A model generated the notes under the pieces. The model was given only the letters and a program-made list of their open reading frames with translations, made no database searches and was not told the DNA's origin. The translations under genes and the position numbers were made by a program. This document shows positions 7,239-17,484 of a stretch of DNA of 64,000 nt, piece after piece (position 1 is the stretch's first letter; every line of letters begins with the position of its first letter). Source of the stretch: Paenibacillus piri (GTDB taxonomy: Bacteria; Bacillota; Bacilli; Paenibacillales; NBRC-103111). The stretch spans positions 248,001 through 312,000 of the forward strand of contig NZ_SMRT01000002.1 of NCBI RefSeq assembly GCF_004354045.1, given 5' to 3'.

Positions 7239-9173
7239 ATGAACGACAATTTAATCCCCGGACCGGAAGAGCTGTTCCTGTTTCACGAAGGGAGCTTGTA
7301 CCAAAGCTACCGATTGTTCGGGGCCCATTTGGCGGAACAGGAAGGCTGCGCCGGCGCAAGGTTTGCCGTCTGGGCGCCACATGCCAAGGAAGTTCGGGTC
7401 GTTGGCGATTTCAACGCTTGGAACGGCGGCTTGCACATCATGAACAGGGTAAGCACATGGGGAGTGTGGCATTTATTTGTTCCGCATGTGCGGGAAGGCG
7501 ATCATTACAAGTTCGAAATTGTGACCGAAGACGGTACGCTGCTCGCGAAGGCGGACCCGTACGCCTTTCATTCCGAGCTGAAGCCGGGCACGGCGTCCCG
7601 CGTTTACAATCTGCATGGCTACGATTGGAACGATCAGGCATGGCAGGAGAGCAGGCGCTTCGGCTCCTCGTACAACAGGCCGATGAACATTTATGAGGCG
7701 CATCTCGGAACATGGAAGAAGAAGCCGGACAGCGGGTACTATACGTACCGCGAGCTTGCCGACGAGTTGGTCGATTATGTGGCGGATATGGGATATACGC
7801 ATCTGGAGCTGCTGCCGTTGGCGGAGCATCCGTATGACCGCTCATGGGGCTACCAGGCGACAGGCTACTATTCGGTCACGAGCCGCTTCGGCACGCCGAA
7901 AGACTTTATGTATTTGGTGGACCGCTGTCATCAGGCCGGACTCGCCGTCATTATGGATTGGGTGCCGGGTCATTTTGTGAAGGACGCTCACGGGCTGCGG
8001 CAGTTTGACGGGCAGGCGCTGTACGAGCACGGCGATCCCAGGCTGGCCGAAAAGCCCGAATGGGGGACGCTTGCCTTTGACTTTTCCAAGCCGGAAGTTG
8101 TCAGCTTCCTCATTTCCAATGCTCTGTTTTGGATGGATATGTATCATATCGACGGACTTCGCGTCGATGCGGTTGCCAGCCTGCTTTATTTGAACTTCGG
8201 CAAGCCGAAGGAGCTATGGGTCAACAATGAGCACGGAGGGGACGAGAACCCGGAGGCGATCGCTTTTCTCAAAAAGCTGAACCATTCCGTGTTCACCAGC
8301 TATCCCCAGGCGTTGATGATGGCCGAGGATTCATCGGCCTGGCCGTTGGTCACGGCGCCCGTCTACGCCGGAGGTCTCGGCTTTAATTACAAATGGAATA
8401 TGGGCTGGATGAACGATATGCTGAAGTATATGGAGCTCGACCCGTATTTCCGGCGCGGCAGCCACCAGTTATTGACATTTTCTTTTATGTATACATTTTC
8501 GGAAAATTACGTGCTGCCCTTGTCCCATGACGAAGTCGTGCACGGCAAAAAATCGCTGCTGAACAAAATGCCGGGCGATTACTGGCAAAAATTTGCCAAT
8601 TTACGCGTGCTGTACGGCTACATGATGGCGCATCCGGGCAAAAAACTGCTGTTTATGGGCTCCGAATTCGGTCAGTTCGACGAGTGGAAAGATTTGGAGG
8701 ATCTCGATTGGGAGCTGCTCGAACTCGACAGCCACCGCTCCATGCATCGTTACGTGCGCGAGCTGAACCGCTTTTATGTACGGCAAAAATCTCTATGGGA
8801 GCTGGATCATCAATCCGACGGCTTTTCCTGGATCGACCCGCACGACAGCAATCAGAGCGTCGTTACGTTTATGCGCAAGTCGCGGGATCCGGACGATTTT
8901 TTAATTATCGTATGCAATTTTACTCCGGTTACTCACTTTGATTACCGGATCGGCGTTCCGCTGCCGGGCGAGTACAAGGAGTGCTTTAACAGTGATTTGG
9001 CTGTGTATGGCGGCTCAGGCCAGCGGAACGAGGGGAGTTTACGGACAGAAACCGTGTCCTGGCATTATCAGCCGTTCAGCCTGCGGCTGACGGTTCCTCC
9101 GCTGGCGGCGGTCGTATTGAAGCCGGACCGGATCAAGCGATTGGCCAAGAAGGATCGAAGCATAAGAATTTAG
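7239..9173 (+). CDS. glgB: 1,4-alpha-glucan branching enzyme
   Basis: 644 aa, GH13. It forms alpha-1,6 branches in glycogen. An N-terminal CBM48 domain ([24 protein letters not shown]) precedes the catalytic barrel. The nucleophile is Asp310 in [12 protein letters not shown], the acid/base is Glu363 in MMAEDSS, and the transition-state Asp is near 431 in [12 protein letters not shown]. An upstream in-frame ATG at 7230 touches the ribosome binding site AAGGGG (7224-7229), so the ATG at 7239 with 9 bases spacing is preferred. First gene of the glycogen operon glgB-glgC-glgD-glgA-HAD; it runs into glgC with 17 bases between. Confidence 0.96.
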   Translation: MNDNLIPGPEELFLFHEGSLYQSYRLFGAHLAEQEGCAGARFAVWAPHAKEVRVVGDFNAWNGGLHIMNRVSTWGVWHLFVPHVREGDHYKFEIVTEDGTLLAKADPYAFHSELKPGTASRVYNLHGYDWNDQAWQESRRFGSSYNRPMNIYEAHLGTWKKKPDSGYYTYRELADELVDYVADMGYTHLELLPLAEHPYDRSWGYQATGYYSVTSRFGTPKDFMYLVDRCHQAGLAVIMDWVPGHFVKDAHGLRQFDGQALYEHGDPRLAEKPEWGTLAFDFSKPEVVSFLISNALFWMDMYHIDGLRVDAVASLLYLNFGKPKELWVNNEHGGDENPEAIAFLKKLNHSVFTSYPQALMMAEDSSAWPLVTAPVYAGGLGFNYKWNMGWMNDMLKYMELDPYFRRGSHQLLTFSFMYTFSENYVLPLSHDEVVHGKKSLLNKMPGDYWQKFANLRVLYGYMMAHPGKKLLFMGSEFGQFDEWKDLEDLDWELLELDSHRSMHRYVRELNRFYVRQKSLWELDHQSDGFSWIDPHDSNQSVVTFMRKSRDPDDFLIIVCNFTPVTHFDYRIGVPLPGEYKECFNSDLAVYGGSGQRNEGSLRTETVSWHYQPFSLRLTVPPLAAVVLKPDRIKRLAKKDRSIRI

Positions 9174-9190
9174 GAGAGGGGTCGGCAACG

Positions 9191-10351
9191 ATGCGGAAAA
9201 AGGAATGTGTAGCTATGCTGCTTGCAGGGGGCGAAGGCAGACGGTTGGGCGTTTTGACAAGCAGATTGGCGAAGCCTGCGGTTCATTTTGGAGGCAAATA
9301 CCGCATAATCGATTTTACGCTAAGCAACTGCACCAACTCCGGAATCGACACGGTCGGGGTGCTTACACAGTACCAGCCGTTAGTGCTGAACACGTATATC
9401 GGCATCGGCGCGCCATGGGATCTTGACCGTAAAAACGGCGGCGTGACCGTGCTGCCTCCTTATATGGAACAAAAAGGCGGGGACTGGTACAGCGGTACAG
9501 CCAACGCGATTTTCCGCAACGTGTCGTTCATCGAGCAGTACGACCCGGAGTACGTGCTTGTCATTTCCGGGGATCATATATACAAGATGGATTACGATCG
9601 GATGCTCGACTTTCATAAAAGCAGGGGAGCCGACGCGACGATTGCCGTCATCGGAGTCAAATGGGAGGAAGCAAGCCGGTTCGGTATTATGAGCACGGAT
9701 GACGAGGACCGGATAACGGAATTTGCGGAAAAACCGAAAGAACCGAAAAGCAACCTGGCCTCAATGGGAATTTACATCTTCAATTGGAAAACGCTCAAGG
9801 AATTTTTGACGAAGGACGAGAACAATCCGAATTCCAGCAAAGATTTCGGCAAAGATATTATTCCGCTCATGCTGGAGGAAAACAAGCGGATGATGGCCTA
9901 TCCGTTCAAAGGGTACTGGAAAGATGTCGGGACGATCGAAAGCTTGTGGGAAGCGAACATGGACCTGCTGGAAAACGATCCCGCCTTTAACTTGAACGAC
10001 CGGGAGTGGCGCATTTATTCCGTCAATCCGTGTCAGCCCGGACAGTACATCGCGCCAACCGCTCAAATTCGCCGTTCGCTCGTCAACGAAGGCTGCAGCG
10101 TTTTCGGCGAGGTGGATCATTCGGTGCTGTTCTACGGCGTATCGGTCGGGGAGGGCAGCTCGATCAAAGATTCGGTCATTATGCCGAATGTGCAAATCGG
10201 AAGCAATGTGAAAATTTTTAAAGCGATCATCGGCGAAGGGACAGTCATTGAAGACGGCTGCGTGATCGGCGAGCCCGAGCAGCCGAACATCATATTAATC
10301 GGCAGCAATGAGCATATCAGTCTGGCAACGATGGCCAACTTGAAGGGGTGA
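9191..10351 (+). CDS. glgC: Glucose-1-phosphate adenylyltransferase, catalytic subunit
   Basis: 386 aa. It makes ADP-glucose from ATP and glucose-1-phosphate, the committed step of bacterial glycogen synthesis. The N-terminal nucleotidyltransferase motif is [15 protein letters not shown]; further motifs are [42 protein letters not shown] and [18 protein letters not shown]. The C-terminus is a left-handed beta-helix. RBS AGGAGAGGGG. It lies next to glgD, with which the Bacillus enzyme forms a GlgCD heteromer. Confidence 0.96.
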   Translation: MRKKECVAMLLAGGEGRRLGVLTSRLAKPAVHFGGKYRIIDFTLSNCTNSGIDTVGVLTQYQPLVLNTYIGIGAPWDLDRKNGGVTVLPPYMEQKGGDWYSGTANAIFRNVSFIEQYDPEYVLVISGDHIYKMDYDRMLDFHKSRGADATIAVIGVKWEEASRFGIMSTDDEDRITEFAEKPKEPKSNLASMGIYIFNWKTLKEFLTKDENNPNSSKDFGKDIIPLMLEENKRMMAYPFKGYWKDVGTIESLWEANMDLLENDPAFNLNDREWRIYSVNPCQPGQYIAPTAQIRRSLVNEGCSVFGEVDHSVLFYGVSVGEGSSIKDSVIMPNVQIGSNVKIFKAIIGEGTVIEDGCVIGEPEQPNIILIGSNEHISLATMANLKG

Positions 10352-10357
10352 GCTCGT

Positions 10358-11467
10358 ATGAAACGAATGATGGGCGTTATTAATTTGGTGAATGAGCCGG
10401 ATGATTTGGAAGAGCTGACCTATTCCCGCTGCGTGGCATCGGTCCCGTTCGGCGCGCGCTACCGGCTGATCGATTTTTCGCTTTCGAACATGGTAAATTC
10501 GGGGATTGACAATGTGGCGGTTTTCACCCAGCATAAATACCGGTCGTTGATGGACCATTTGGGCTCGGGCAAGGAATGGGATCTGGACCGCAAGCGCGGA
10601 GGACTGTTTATTTTGCCGGCGATTCTGAATGAAACGACCGGCATGTCGCGGGGCGATTTGTTCCAATTTTACAGCCACCGCGATTATTTTTACCGCGCCC
10701 GCGAGGAGTATGTGATCATTTCGCGCAGCCATATCGTATGCAATATCGATTTCAACGCCGTGCTGAACTATCATTTGGAGCAGAACGCCGATATCACCGT
10801 CGTGTACAAACGAGCGGACGACGAGGAGTTCGCCAAATTCCGCCGGCTGGCTGTAAAGGACGACGGTCAAATTACAGTCATGGAGGATCATTCCGGGCGG
10901 CTGCGCACCGACAACATTTCGCTGGAAATGTATGTCATGAGCAAGGAGCTGCTGCTGGATATGGTCGAATCTTGCCTGGCGCAGGGATATGATCATCTTG
11001 TGCGCGACGGCATTATGAAAAATATCGGCAAGCTCGGCGTTTACGGCTACTTGCACGAAGGCCATACCGGCATCGTCAATACGATTCAGAGCTATTACAA
11101 GCACAGCATGCAGCTGTTGAACCCGAAAGTATGGCGGGAGCTGTTTTTTCAAAAAGAGCTCATCTATACGAAGATCAAAGACGAACCGCCGGCCAAATAT
11201 ATGGAAAATTCGAGCGCTCGCAATGCGCTGATCGCCAACGGCTGCGTCATTGAGGGCAAGGTGGAGAACAGCATCTTGTTTCGCGGCGTCAAAATCCGCA
11301 AAGGCGCTTATGTGAAAAACAGCATCATTTTGCAAAACTGCGAAATCGAAGAGAACGTCATTATTGAAAATGCCATTTTGGATAAGGACGTATTTATAAG
11401 CAGAGGCCGGGTGCTTACGGGCGACAAGCAGGCGCCATTCATCGCCTCCAAAACAAAGGTGATTTGA
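10358..11467 (+). CDS. glgD: Glucose-1-phosphate adenylyltransferase regulatory subunit
   Basis: 369 aa GlgC paralogue. The N-terminal glycine-rich ATP-binding motif of GlgC is missing: the protein opens MKRMMGVINLVNEPDDLEEL and continues with PFGARYRLIDFSLSNMVNSG. This is diagnostic of GlgD, the non-catalytic partner that stimulates GlgC in Bacillus-type heterotetramers. The C-terminal hexapeptide repeats (NSILFRGVKIRKGAYVKNSI) are present. It starts 6 bases after glgC, so synthesis of both subunits is likely coupled. Confidence 0.94.
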   Translation: MKRMMGVINLVNEPDDLEELTYSRCVASVPFGARYRLIDFSLSNMVNSGIDNVAVFTQHKYRSLMDHLGSGKEWDLDRKRGGLFILPAILNETTGMSRGDLFQFYSHRDYFYRAREEYVIISRSHIVCNIDFNAVLNYHLEQNADITVVYKRADDEEFAKFRRLAVKDDGQITVMEDHSGRLRTDNISLEMYVMSKELLLDMVESCLAQGYDHLVRDGIMKNIGKLGVYGYLHEGHTGIVNTIQSYYKHSMQLLNPKVWRELFFQKELIYTKIKDEPPAKYMENSSARNALIANGCVIEGKVENSILFRGVKIRKGAYVKNSIILQNCEIEENVIIENAILDKDVFISRGRVLTGDKQAPFIASKTKVI

Positions 11468-11532
11468 CCGGGCGGATTTTATTCGGATTTTGCGGATGCA
11501 ATGCCGCAGAGATGAAAGGAGTGGCGGGACTT

Positions 11533-12984
11533 ATGAAAATATTGTTTGCCGCATCGGAAGCCGTTCCTTTTGTAAAAACGGGCGGGTTGGCCGACGTCAT
11601 CGGCTCGCTGCCGAAGGAGCTGGCCGGTCAGGGACTTGATGTCCGGGTCATTCTTCCGAAGTATGAGGATATTCCGGCGCGCTTTACCGAGCAGATGGAA
11701 ACGATCGCCACGTTCACGGTTCGCATGGGCTGGCGGCAGCAGTACTGCGGTATATTGAAGCTGGTGCACGAAGGGATTCCGTTTTATTTTATCGACAACG
11801 AAATGTATTACCGGAGAAAAGGCTGCTACGGCTACGGAGACGACGCGGAGCGGTTCGCGTTTTATTGTTTGGCCGTGCTGGAGGCGCTGCCGCATATCGG
11901 ATTCATGCCGGATGTGATCCACTGCCACGACTGGCAGGCGGGCATGATTCCCGTGCTCTATCGGGTGCATTATAGCTGGCGGGACGATTACGCAGAATTG
12001 AAAACGATGATGACCGTCCACAATTTAAAATATCAGGGCGTGTTTGGTCAGGAGCAGTTCCGGGATTTCTTTTCGTTGGGAGACGAGCATTTCGGAGGCT
12101 ACGCGCTGGAGTTTTCCGGCGGCGCCAGCTTTATGAAAGGCGGACTGTTGTACTCTGACCTCATCACGACCGTGAGCCCGACGTACGCCGAGGAAATTCA
12201 GACGCCTTACTACGGCGAGCATATGGACGGCCTCCTTCGCAGTCAGAAGGATCGACTATACGGCATCGTCAACGGGATCGATTACAATGAATTGAATCCG
12301 CTGACCGATCCGCATCTGGAGGTCAACTACAGCGATTCGGCTGACTTGAAGCGCCGGAACAAGGTAAAGCTGCAGGAGAGGCTCGGTCTTCCCGTCAACC
12401 GGAACGCTCCGATGATCGCGCTGGTTACGAGGCTCGTCGATCAAAAAGGATTTCCGCTTATCGAACGCGTCATCGAAGAACTGTTGTCGCTCGATGCGCA
12501 ATGGGTCATTCTCGGAACGGGCGAGCCTCGTTACGAGCAGCTGTTCCGCTGGGCGGCGGACCGTTTTCCGGCCAAGCTGTCGGCCAATATTACGTTCGAC
12601 GAAGCGTTGGCGCGGCAAATTTACGCAGGCTCGGATTTGTTCCTGATGCCGTCGCAGTTCGAGCCTTGCGGCATCGGCCAGCTGATCGCGATGCGTTACT
12701 TGTCCGTCCCAATCGTCAGGGAAACGGGCGGCTTGAAGGATACGGTGTTTGCCTATAACGAAGCGACAGGGAAGGGCACCGGCTTCAGCTTCGCCCATTA
12801 CAACGCCCACGACATGCTGCATACGGTGGAGCGGGCGGTCCGCCTGTACAACGACCCGGTCGTATGGAAGCGGCTGTGGGCCAATATATTGGCCCAAGAT
12901 TTCAGCTGGCGCCAATCGGCCGAGCAGTATGCGGCGTTGTATGAGCAGCTGGCGTATTTCCCGGCTGCCGGAGATCGCGAATGA
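11533..12984 (+). CDS. glgA: Glycogen synthase (ADP-glucose)
   Basis: 483 aa, GT5 family. It extends alpha-1,4-glucan from ADP-glucose. The N-terminal KTGGLADVIGSLPKEL loop binds ADP-glucose; HCHDWQAGMIPVL, TVHNLKYQG and the C-terminal PSQFEPCGIGQLIAMRY (catalytic-loop Glu) are all present. The frame opens earlier at 11464, overlapping glgD, but the ATG at 11533 with AAGGAG at 11516-11521 gives the family N-terminus MKILFAASEAVPFVKTGG. It overlaps the next gene by 4 bases. Confidence 0.96.
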   Translation: MKILFAASEAVPFVKTGGLADVIGSLPKELAGQGLDVRVILPKYEDIPARFTEQMETIATFTVRMGWRQQYCGILKLVHEGIPFYFIDNEMYYRRKGCYGYGDDAERFAFYCLAVLEALPHIGFMPDVIHCHDWQAGMIPVLYRVHYSWRDDYAELKTMMTVHNLKYQGVFGQEQFRDFFSLGDEHFGGYALEFSGGASFMKGGLLYSDLITTVSPTYAEEIQTPYYGEHMDGLLRSQKDRLYGIVNGIDYNELNPLTDPHLEVNYSDSADLKRRNKVKLQERLGLPVNRNAPMIALVTRLVDQKGFPLIERVIEELLSLDAQWVILGTGEPRYEQLFRWAADRFPAKLSANITFDEALARQIYAGSDLFLMPSQFEPCGIGQLIAMRYLSVPIVRETGGLKDTVFAYNEATGKGTGFSFAHYNAHDMLHTVERAVRLYNDPVVWKRLWANILAQDFSWRQSAEQYAALYEQLAYFPAAGDRE

Positions 12985-13826
12985 GCCCCTTGTATGCACT
13001 GACCGATCTGGACGGCACGCTGCTGCAGCCGGACGCCACGCTGTCCGCTATGACCAAGGACGCAATCACGCGGCTTCTGGAGCAGGGGCATGTCATCAGC
13101 TACGCAACGGCGAGAAGCTATACAAGCTCCAGGAAAGCGGCCGGTTCCATTCCATGGCGGCATCCGCTTGTGCTGTACAACGGGGCGCTGCTGTACGATC
13201 CCGTGGCCGGCAAGAGGCTGGGCGGAGCTTTTCTCGACAGCCGTCTGACCAATGAGCTGATCGGCCTGGGCCGCACCTGCGGGCACTGCCCGCTGCTGTT
13301 CGCGCTGGACGAGCATGACCGGGAGCGCGTGCTGCATGAGAAGCTCGAGCTTGGCGGCTATCGGCAGTTCGCAGCGAGCCGGCCGAACGATCCTCGCTTT
13401 CGCGAGCTGCCGGAGCTGAGCTGCCCGGAGACTGCGCAGACGATGATCATCACCTATATCGGACATCATGACGAGCTTGCCGGGCTGCGGGAACGGGTAA
13501 GCCGCGATTACGAAGGCCGGGTGCATCTGCATTTTATGCAGGATACCTATATTGCCGACCATTATTTTTTGGAGATCAGCCATCCCAAGGCGAATAAAAG
13601 GGACGGCTTGATCGCCTGGGCGCAGTGTGTCGGCTGCCGTCCGGAGGAGACGATTGCGTTCGGGGATAATCTGAACGATATCGGCCTGCTGGAGGCGGCG
13701 GGAATCAAGGTAGCCGTCGGCAACGCCCAGCCTGCGCTGAAGAAAGCGGCCGATTATGTGATCGGGGCCAATACGGAGGACGGCGTTGCGAAGCATTTGC
13801 TGCAGCTGAGCGCCTCCCGGGCGTAG
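12981..13826 (+). CDS. HAD-superfamily (Cof/class IIB) sugar-phosphatase-like hydrolase
   Basis: 281 aa. Motif I is LTDLDGTLL (nucleophile Asp and acid Asp), the Cof-type cap lies in the middle, the motif III Lys region is SHPKANKRDGL and motif IV is FGDNLNDIGLLEAAG. Such enzymes dephosphorylate small phosphates such as sugar phosphates. It overlaps glgA (ATGA) and ends the glycogen operon, occupying the place where glgP often sits in Bacillus. A role in trimming glucose or glycogen-derived phosphate esters is inference only. Confidence 0.85.
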   Translation: MSPLYALTDLDGTLLQPDATLSAMTKDAITRLLEQGHVISYATARSYTSSRKAAGSIPWRHPLVLYNGALLYDPVAGKRLGGAFLDSRLTNELIGLGRTCGHCPLLFALDEHDRERVLHEKLELGGYRQFAASRPNDPRFRELPELSCPETAQTMIITYIGHHDELAGLRERVSRDYEGRVHLHFMQDTYIADHYFLEISHPKANKRDGLIAWAQCVGCRPEETIAFGDNLNDIGLLEAAGIKVAVGNAQPALKKAADYVIGANTEDGVAKHLLQLSASRA

Positions 13827-13830
13827 CAGA

Positions 13831-13873
13831 CGGCAAAGAGGACGGGTTCTTCGGTAACCCGTCCTCTTTGCCG
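13831..13873 (+). terminator. Glycogen operon terminator
   Basis: An 18-bp perfect stem (CGGCAAAGAGGACGGGTT at 13831-13848 against 13856-13873) with a CTTCGGT loop, followed by TGCCTTTTG. Confidence 0.9.
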
Positions 13874-14012
13874 TGCCTTTTGCAATCCGTTACAGCCCGT
13901 TTGCCGCGAGTCGTCTGTTCGCCTCCTATAAACGATTAATGAAAAAAACCTTCACCGTCGTGGAAGGGGGCAGCTCAGCAAGAGCGTCAATGTATGATAA
14001 AGACTCGACATG

Positions 14013-14240
14013 CTAATCCGGATGGTTCAAATCCAAATCATCGTAATACATCGTCTCGTTGTTCAACGCGCGATTAATCGACAAAAATGCGTGGATCAGC
14101 TCGAACAACCCGGACTGAGTCAGCTCCAGCGAAACGGAATTGCCGCTATTATCGCTGCTGAATACGTTAAAAAGGATCGATTTGCGGTCCGTGTCGGCTT
14201 GAAGCTCCCACTGCTCGTTTTTTAAGATCGTTTCCCACAT
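14013..14240 (-). CDS. Small hypothetical protein (75 aa)
   Basis: Not recognised. The protein runs MWETILKNEQWELQAD to YYDDLDLNHPD; it is acidic, beta-rich in the first half (alternating hydrophobic residues in SILFNVFSSDNSGNSVSLEL), with one helix, and no signal peptide or membrane segment. AAGGAG lies about 12 bases before the ATG. It stands alone, convergent with the glycogen operon and divergent from the amidase. The second half (SGLFELIHAFLSINRALNN) could be a dimer helix. Function unknown. Confidence 0.65.
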   Translation of the reverse strand: MWETILKNEQWELQADTDRKSILFNVFSSDNSGNSVSLELTQSGLFELIHAFLSINRALNNETMYYDDLDLNHPD

Positions 14241-14476
14241 CGGCTTTCACCGCTCCTTCTCTCTTTTGATCAGGCTCCCCCGAAAAAGTTGTACGCGATG
14301 TTAAGTATATGCGGGACTTGGCCATTTAGTACCCGGTTTTGCAAAAAGGCGTTCGGCCCATCGCGCAAGAAATTGAAGGAATGGACGGCTATAGCCAATT
14401 TTTCCTGCTGCGCTGCAAAGCGTTATGGTAAGCTGGTTATACGGCTTTATATATTTATAAAGAAGGAGCTGCTAAA

Positions 14477-15955
14477 GTGGAACGGCTGGAACAGAAACTG
14501 GATTGGATCATTGAAGCGGACATCATGGCGCTGCAGGCGGCAATGGAGGCGGGCTCTGTAACGTCGGAGGAAATCGTCCGGTATTATATGACACGGATTC
14601 GGAACTGCGATCAATCGATCAATTCGATCCTGGAAATCAACCCGGACGCTGTACATATAGCAAGGGCATTGGATAAGGAACGACTGGAACAAGGGTGCCG
14701 GGGCATGCTCCACGGCATTCCCGTTTTGCTGAAAGATAATATCGATACCGGAGACCGCATGCATACGAGCGCCGGGTCTGTCGCATTGGCCGATTCCTTC
14801 GCGGCGTCGGATTCGTTCGTCGCAGCCAGGCTGCGTTCGGCCGGCGCGGTGCTGCTCGGGAAGACGAATATGACGGAATGGTCCAATTTCATGTCCGGCA
14901 GCATGCCTGCGGGGTACAGCTCACGGGGAGGACTTGTGTTAAACCCGTACGGTCCCGGCGAGCTGTTCGTCAGCGGGTCGAGCTCCGGCTCGGCCGCCGC
15001 TGTGGCCGCAAATATGGGAGCGGCAGCGATCGGGACGGAAACGGCTGGCTCCATCGTAGGTCCCGCCTGCCAAAATAATGTCGTCGGCATCAAGCCTACC
15101 GTCGGTTTAGTCAGCCGATCCGGTGTTATTCCGATATCTTACAGTCAGGACACGCCCGGCCCTATAGCGAGAACCGTAACGGACGCAGCGATCCTCCTGG
15201 GAGCCTTAACCGGTGTCGACGATAACGATCCGGCTACGCTGCGGAGCGTGAATCGAGCATTCGCCGATTATACGCCATTTTTGGATGCGGGGTTTCTGCG
15301 ACATGCCCGTATCGGCATTCCGAGACATTATTATCGCCATTTGGACCCGGAAAGACTCGCCATCATGGAAACGGCCATCGCGGCCTTGAAGGACGCGGGC
15401 GCAACGATTATAGACCCTGTCGCGGTGCGCGTCGAGCCAAGCAATTGGAATAACGATATCATTGCCTATGAATTCAAAAAAGGCTTGAACCGATACTTGT
15501 CCCGGTTGGCGGATTCCGTCCCGGTTCATTCTTTGCAGGAGCTGATTGCGTACAATAGCTTGCATGCGGAGACCGCACTGCGATACGGGCAAGATACGTT
15601 GATCCGTTCGCAGGAAACGACGCTGACCGGGGAAGCCTATCGCCGAAAGAAAGAGGAAGCTTGGCGGGCGGCGGTTCCGGAAGGGCTCGATGCCGTAATG
15701 GACCGCGAACGATTGGACGCGCTTATGCTGCCGGGCGATGTGGACGGCATGTATGCAGCCGCGCGCTTGGGCTATCCGCTCATCGCCGTTCCGGCGGGGT
15801 ATTGCTCGAAAGGGACTGTCGACGCCGACGGCGATTGTACGAAAGGCCCCTTCGGCGCAGTTTTTTCCGGCAAAGCGTTCAGCGAGCCGGTACTGATCAA
15901 AATTGCGTACGGATTTGAACAGGCGACCCGCCATCGATTTCCGCCGCTTATTTAA
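14477..15955 (+). CDS. Amidase-signature family hydrolase
   Basis: 492 aa. It hydrolyses amide bonds with a Ser-cisSer-Lys triad: Lys in GIPVLLKDNIDTGDRMHTSAGS, cis-Ser in SGSSSGSAAAVAANMGAAAIG, and nucleophile Ser in GTETAGSIVGPACQNNVVGIKPT. It is not GatA: there are no gatB/gatC neighbours and the C-terminus ends in AYGFEQATRHRFPPL, as in the secondary amidases of Bacillus/Paenibacillus. GTG start with AAGGAG at 14463-14468. Monocistronic. The substrate is unknown. Confidence 0.9.
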   Translation: MERLEQKLDWIIEADIMALQAAMEAGSVTSEEIVRYYMTRIRNCDQSINSILEINPDAVHIARALDKERLEQGCRGMLHGIPVLLKDNIDTGDRMHTSAGSVALADSFAASDSFVAARLRSAGAVLLGKTNMTEWSNFMSGSMPAGYSSRGGLVLNPYGPGELFVSGSSSGSAAAVAANMGAAAIGTETAGSIVGPACQNNVVGIKPTVGLVSRSGVIPISYSQDTPGPIARTVTDAAILLGALTGVDDNDPATLRSVNRAFADYTPFLDAGFLRHARIGIPRHYYRHLDPERLAIMETAIAALKDAGATIIDPVAVRVEPSNWNNDIIAYEFKKGLNRYLSRLADSVPVHSLQELIAYNSLHAETALRYGQDTLIRSQETTLTGEAYRRKKEEAWRAAVPEGLDAVMDRERLDALMLPGDVDGMYAAARLGYPLIAVPAGYCSKGTVDADGDCTKGPFGAVFSGKAFSEPVLIKIAYGFEQATRHRFPPLI

Positions 15956-16056
15956 GCCGCTTGCATCAATTAAGGAAGCCTGTTCAAAAATAATTTGACA
16001 GAACGGCCGCTTCCTTACTAAACTATGAATACCTAGTAATTCAAGGAGGATACTGC

Positions 16057-16986
16057 ATGTTTATACAAGATCAACCCTATTTGGTCCCCGAGGTTCATGA
16101 CGATTTGAAAGTAATTTTGCTGGGCACAGGTACGCCACGCAGTTTTTACGGCCGGTCGAAACCGGGTGCTATCGTGCTGGCAGGCTCCAAAGCGTTTCTG
16201 GTCGATTGCGGGGCAGGCGCGGTCGATCGGATGATCCAGGCGGGCGTTATGCCGCAGCGCATATCCGATGTGCTGTTCACCCATCATCATAGCGACCATA
16301 ATTCAGGTTTTTTCGATGTTTTTATTAGCAGCTGGCGGACGCATGTGAATGGGGATCGGGTGTTTGAAGGACGAAAGGTGCCGATGAGCGTGTACGGGCC
16401 GACGACAACGAAAAGCATTATCGGTAAAATGCACGAATCATTCGAATTCGACATCAATTTGCGTGTCAGCTACAACAAATCGACGGATGCCGGGGCGCAT
16501 ATCGAATACCATGAGAGCAATGAAGGTGTTGTATACGACCGGAATGGCATTAAAATTACGGCTTTTGAGGTCGACCACAGACCGGTCGCGCCGGCCCTTG
16601 CCTATAAATTCGAATATAACGGCAAAGCGCTTGTTATATCGGGCGATACGATCCCGGTTGACAATATGGTCAAGTACAGCAAAGGGATCGATCTGCTGAT
16701 CCATGAAGCCTATAACAAGCCGTGGCTCGACGCGCTTATCGAGAAATTTCCGGAGCAGACGGTCGGGCTGTCCAATCCCGCCAAATATCATACGACGACG
16801 CTGGAAGCGGCGGAAATTGCGAAAAAAGCGGGAGTCAAGCATTTGGTGCTGACGCATCATATTCCGGCTCCCCAGGCGACCGACGAGGCGGAAGCGGCCT
16901 ACATGCAAGGTATGAGTGACATATACGATGGAAAAATTACGATGGCCCGCGATCTGATGGAATTTGAACTGGGGACCGGCAAGTAA
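16057..16986 (+). CDS. Metallo-beta-lactamase-fold hydrolase (RNase Z/arylsulfatase-like)
   Basis: 309 aa. The metal-binding motif is THHHSDHNSG, with further ligands in EVDHRPVAP, VISGDTIP and VLTHHIPAPQ; the fold opens with VILLGTGTPRSFYGRSKPG. This resembles the RNase Z/ElaC-like branch used by several small-molecule hydrolases, but it lacks the flexible exosite arm of RNase Z. RBS AAGGAGG. The protein has no signal peptide, so it is cytosolic. Monocistronic, with a strong terminator. The substrate is not predictable. Confidence 0.88.
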   Translation: MFIQDQPYLVPEVHDDLKVILLGTGTPRSFYGRSKPGAIVLAGSKAFLVDCGAGAVDRMIQAGVMPQRISDVLFTHHHSDHNSGFFDVFISSWRTHVNGDRVFEGRKVPMSVYGPTTTKSIIGKMHESFEFDINLRVSYNKSTDAGAHIEYHESNEGVVYDRNGIKITAFEVDHRPVAPALAYKFEYNGKALVISGDTIPVDNMVKYSKGIDLLIHEAYNKPWLDALIEKFPEQTVGLSNPAKYHTTTLEAAEIAKKAGVKHLVLTHHIPAPQATDEAEAAYMQGMSDIYDGKITMARDLMEFELGTGK

Positions 16987-17031
16987 CCGTCGCGAACTGC
17001 CGAAGGCCGATGCATCATTCGGATACGATAG

Positions 17032-17070
17032 AGCCTCCTGAAGCCACGTTGTGGCGACGGAGGCTTTTTT
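17032..17070 (+). terminator. Terminator after the MBL-fold gene
   Basis: GCCTCC (17032-17037) pairs with GGAGGC (17059-17064), with an inner GCCAC/GTGGC stem, followed by six Ts. Confidence 0.9.
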
Positions 17071-17484
17071 GCATGCCTGTCCAATGATCCGGATAACCTA
17101 CAAGCCTGTTGTCCGGATAGCGGATCCGCTATGACCGGAGCAACGAATCGGCTGGATGTGCAAATCGGCGAACGCAATTTTGATGTGGATAAAAACTGAT
17201 GGATTCTGCGAACGGTCGGCGGCAATTGTTCAGCAATTCCGTTAAGCGAAACTGCATGCTGAATGCGCTCCATGCCGCTTGGCGTACTTCTCAATCGCTT
17301 GTCCGATAATGCCGCAAGGCGGCTGCAGAAAGACTGCTCTTGATATGAGGGCGGTCTTTTGTGCGTACAAAACCTGCAGGAGATACATTACCTGGCTTGC
17401 TTGTCTGGACGGATTCGTTGCGGCGGCCGTTTACAGTCCCGGGAAACTGATGTAATCTAGTGGTATCGGAAGGCGGCGATAAGT
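17071..17484. other. Intergenic region with one terminator-like hairpin, no gene seen
   Basis: About 410 bases without a supported reading frame. AAAGACTGC and GGCGGTCTTTT at 17329-17360 form a terminator-like hairpin (one G-U pair), which would suggest that a transcript or a lost gene once ended here. GGAAGG at 17468-17473 serves the next gene. Confidence 0.5.

Noticed and set aside
10295..11335. 346-aa minus-strand frame opposite glgD
   Set aside because: It is an antisense shadow of glgD with low-complexity composition.
14289..14561. 90-aa frame before the amidase
   Set aside because: Basic, tryptophan- and arginine-rich translation typical of a wrong frame; it overlaps the amidase and has no ribosome binding site.
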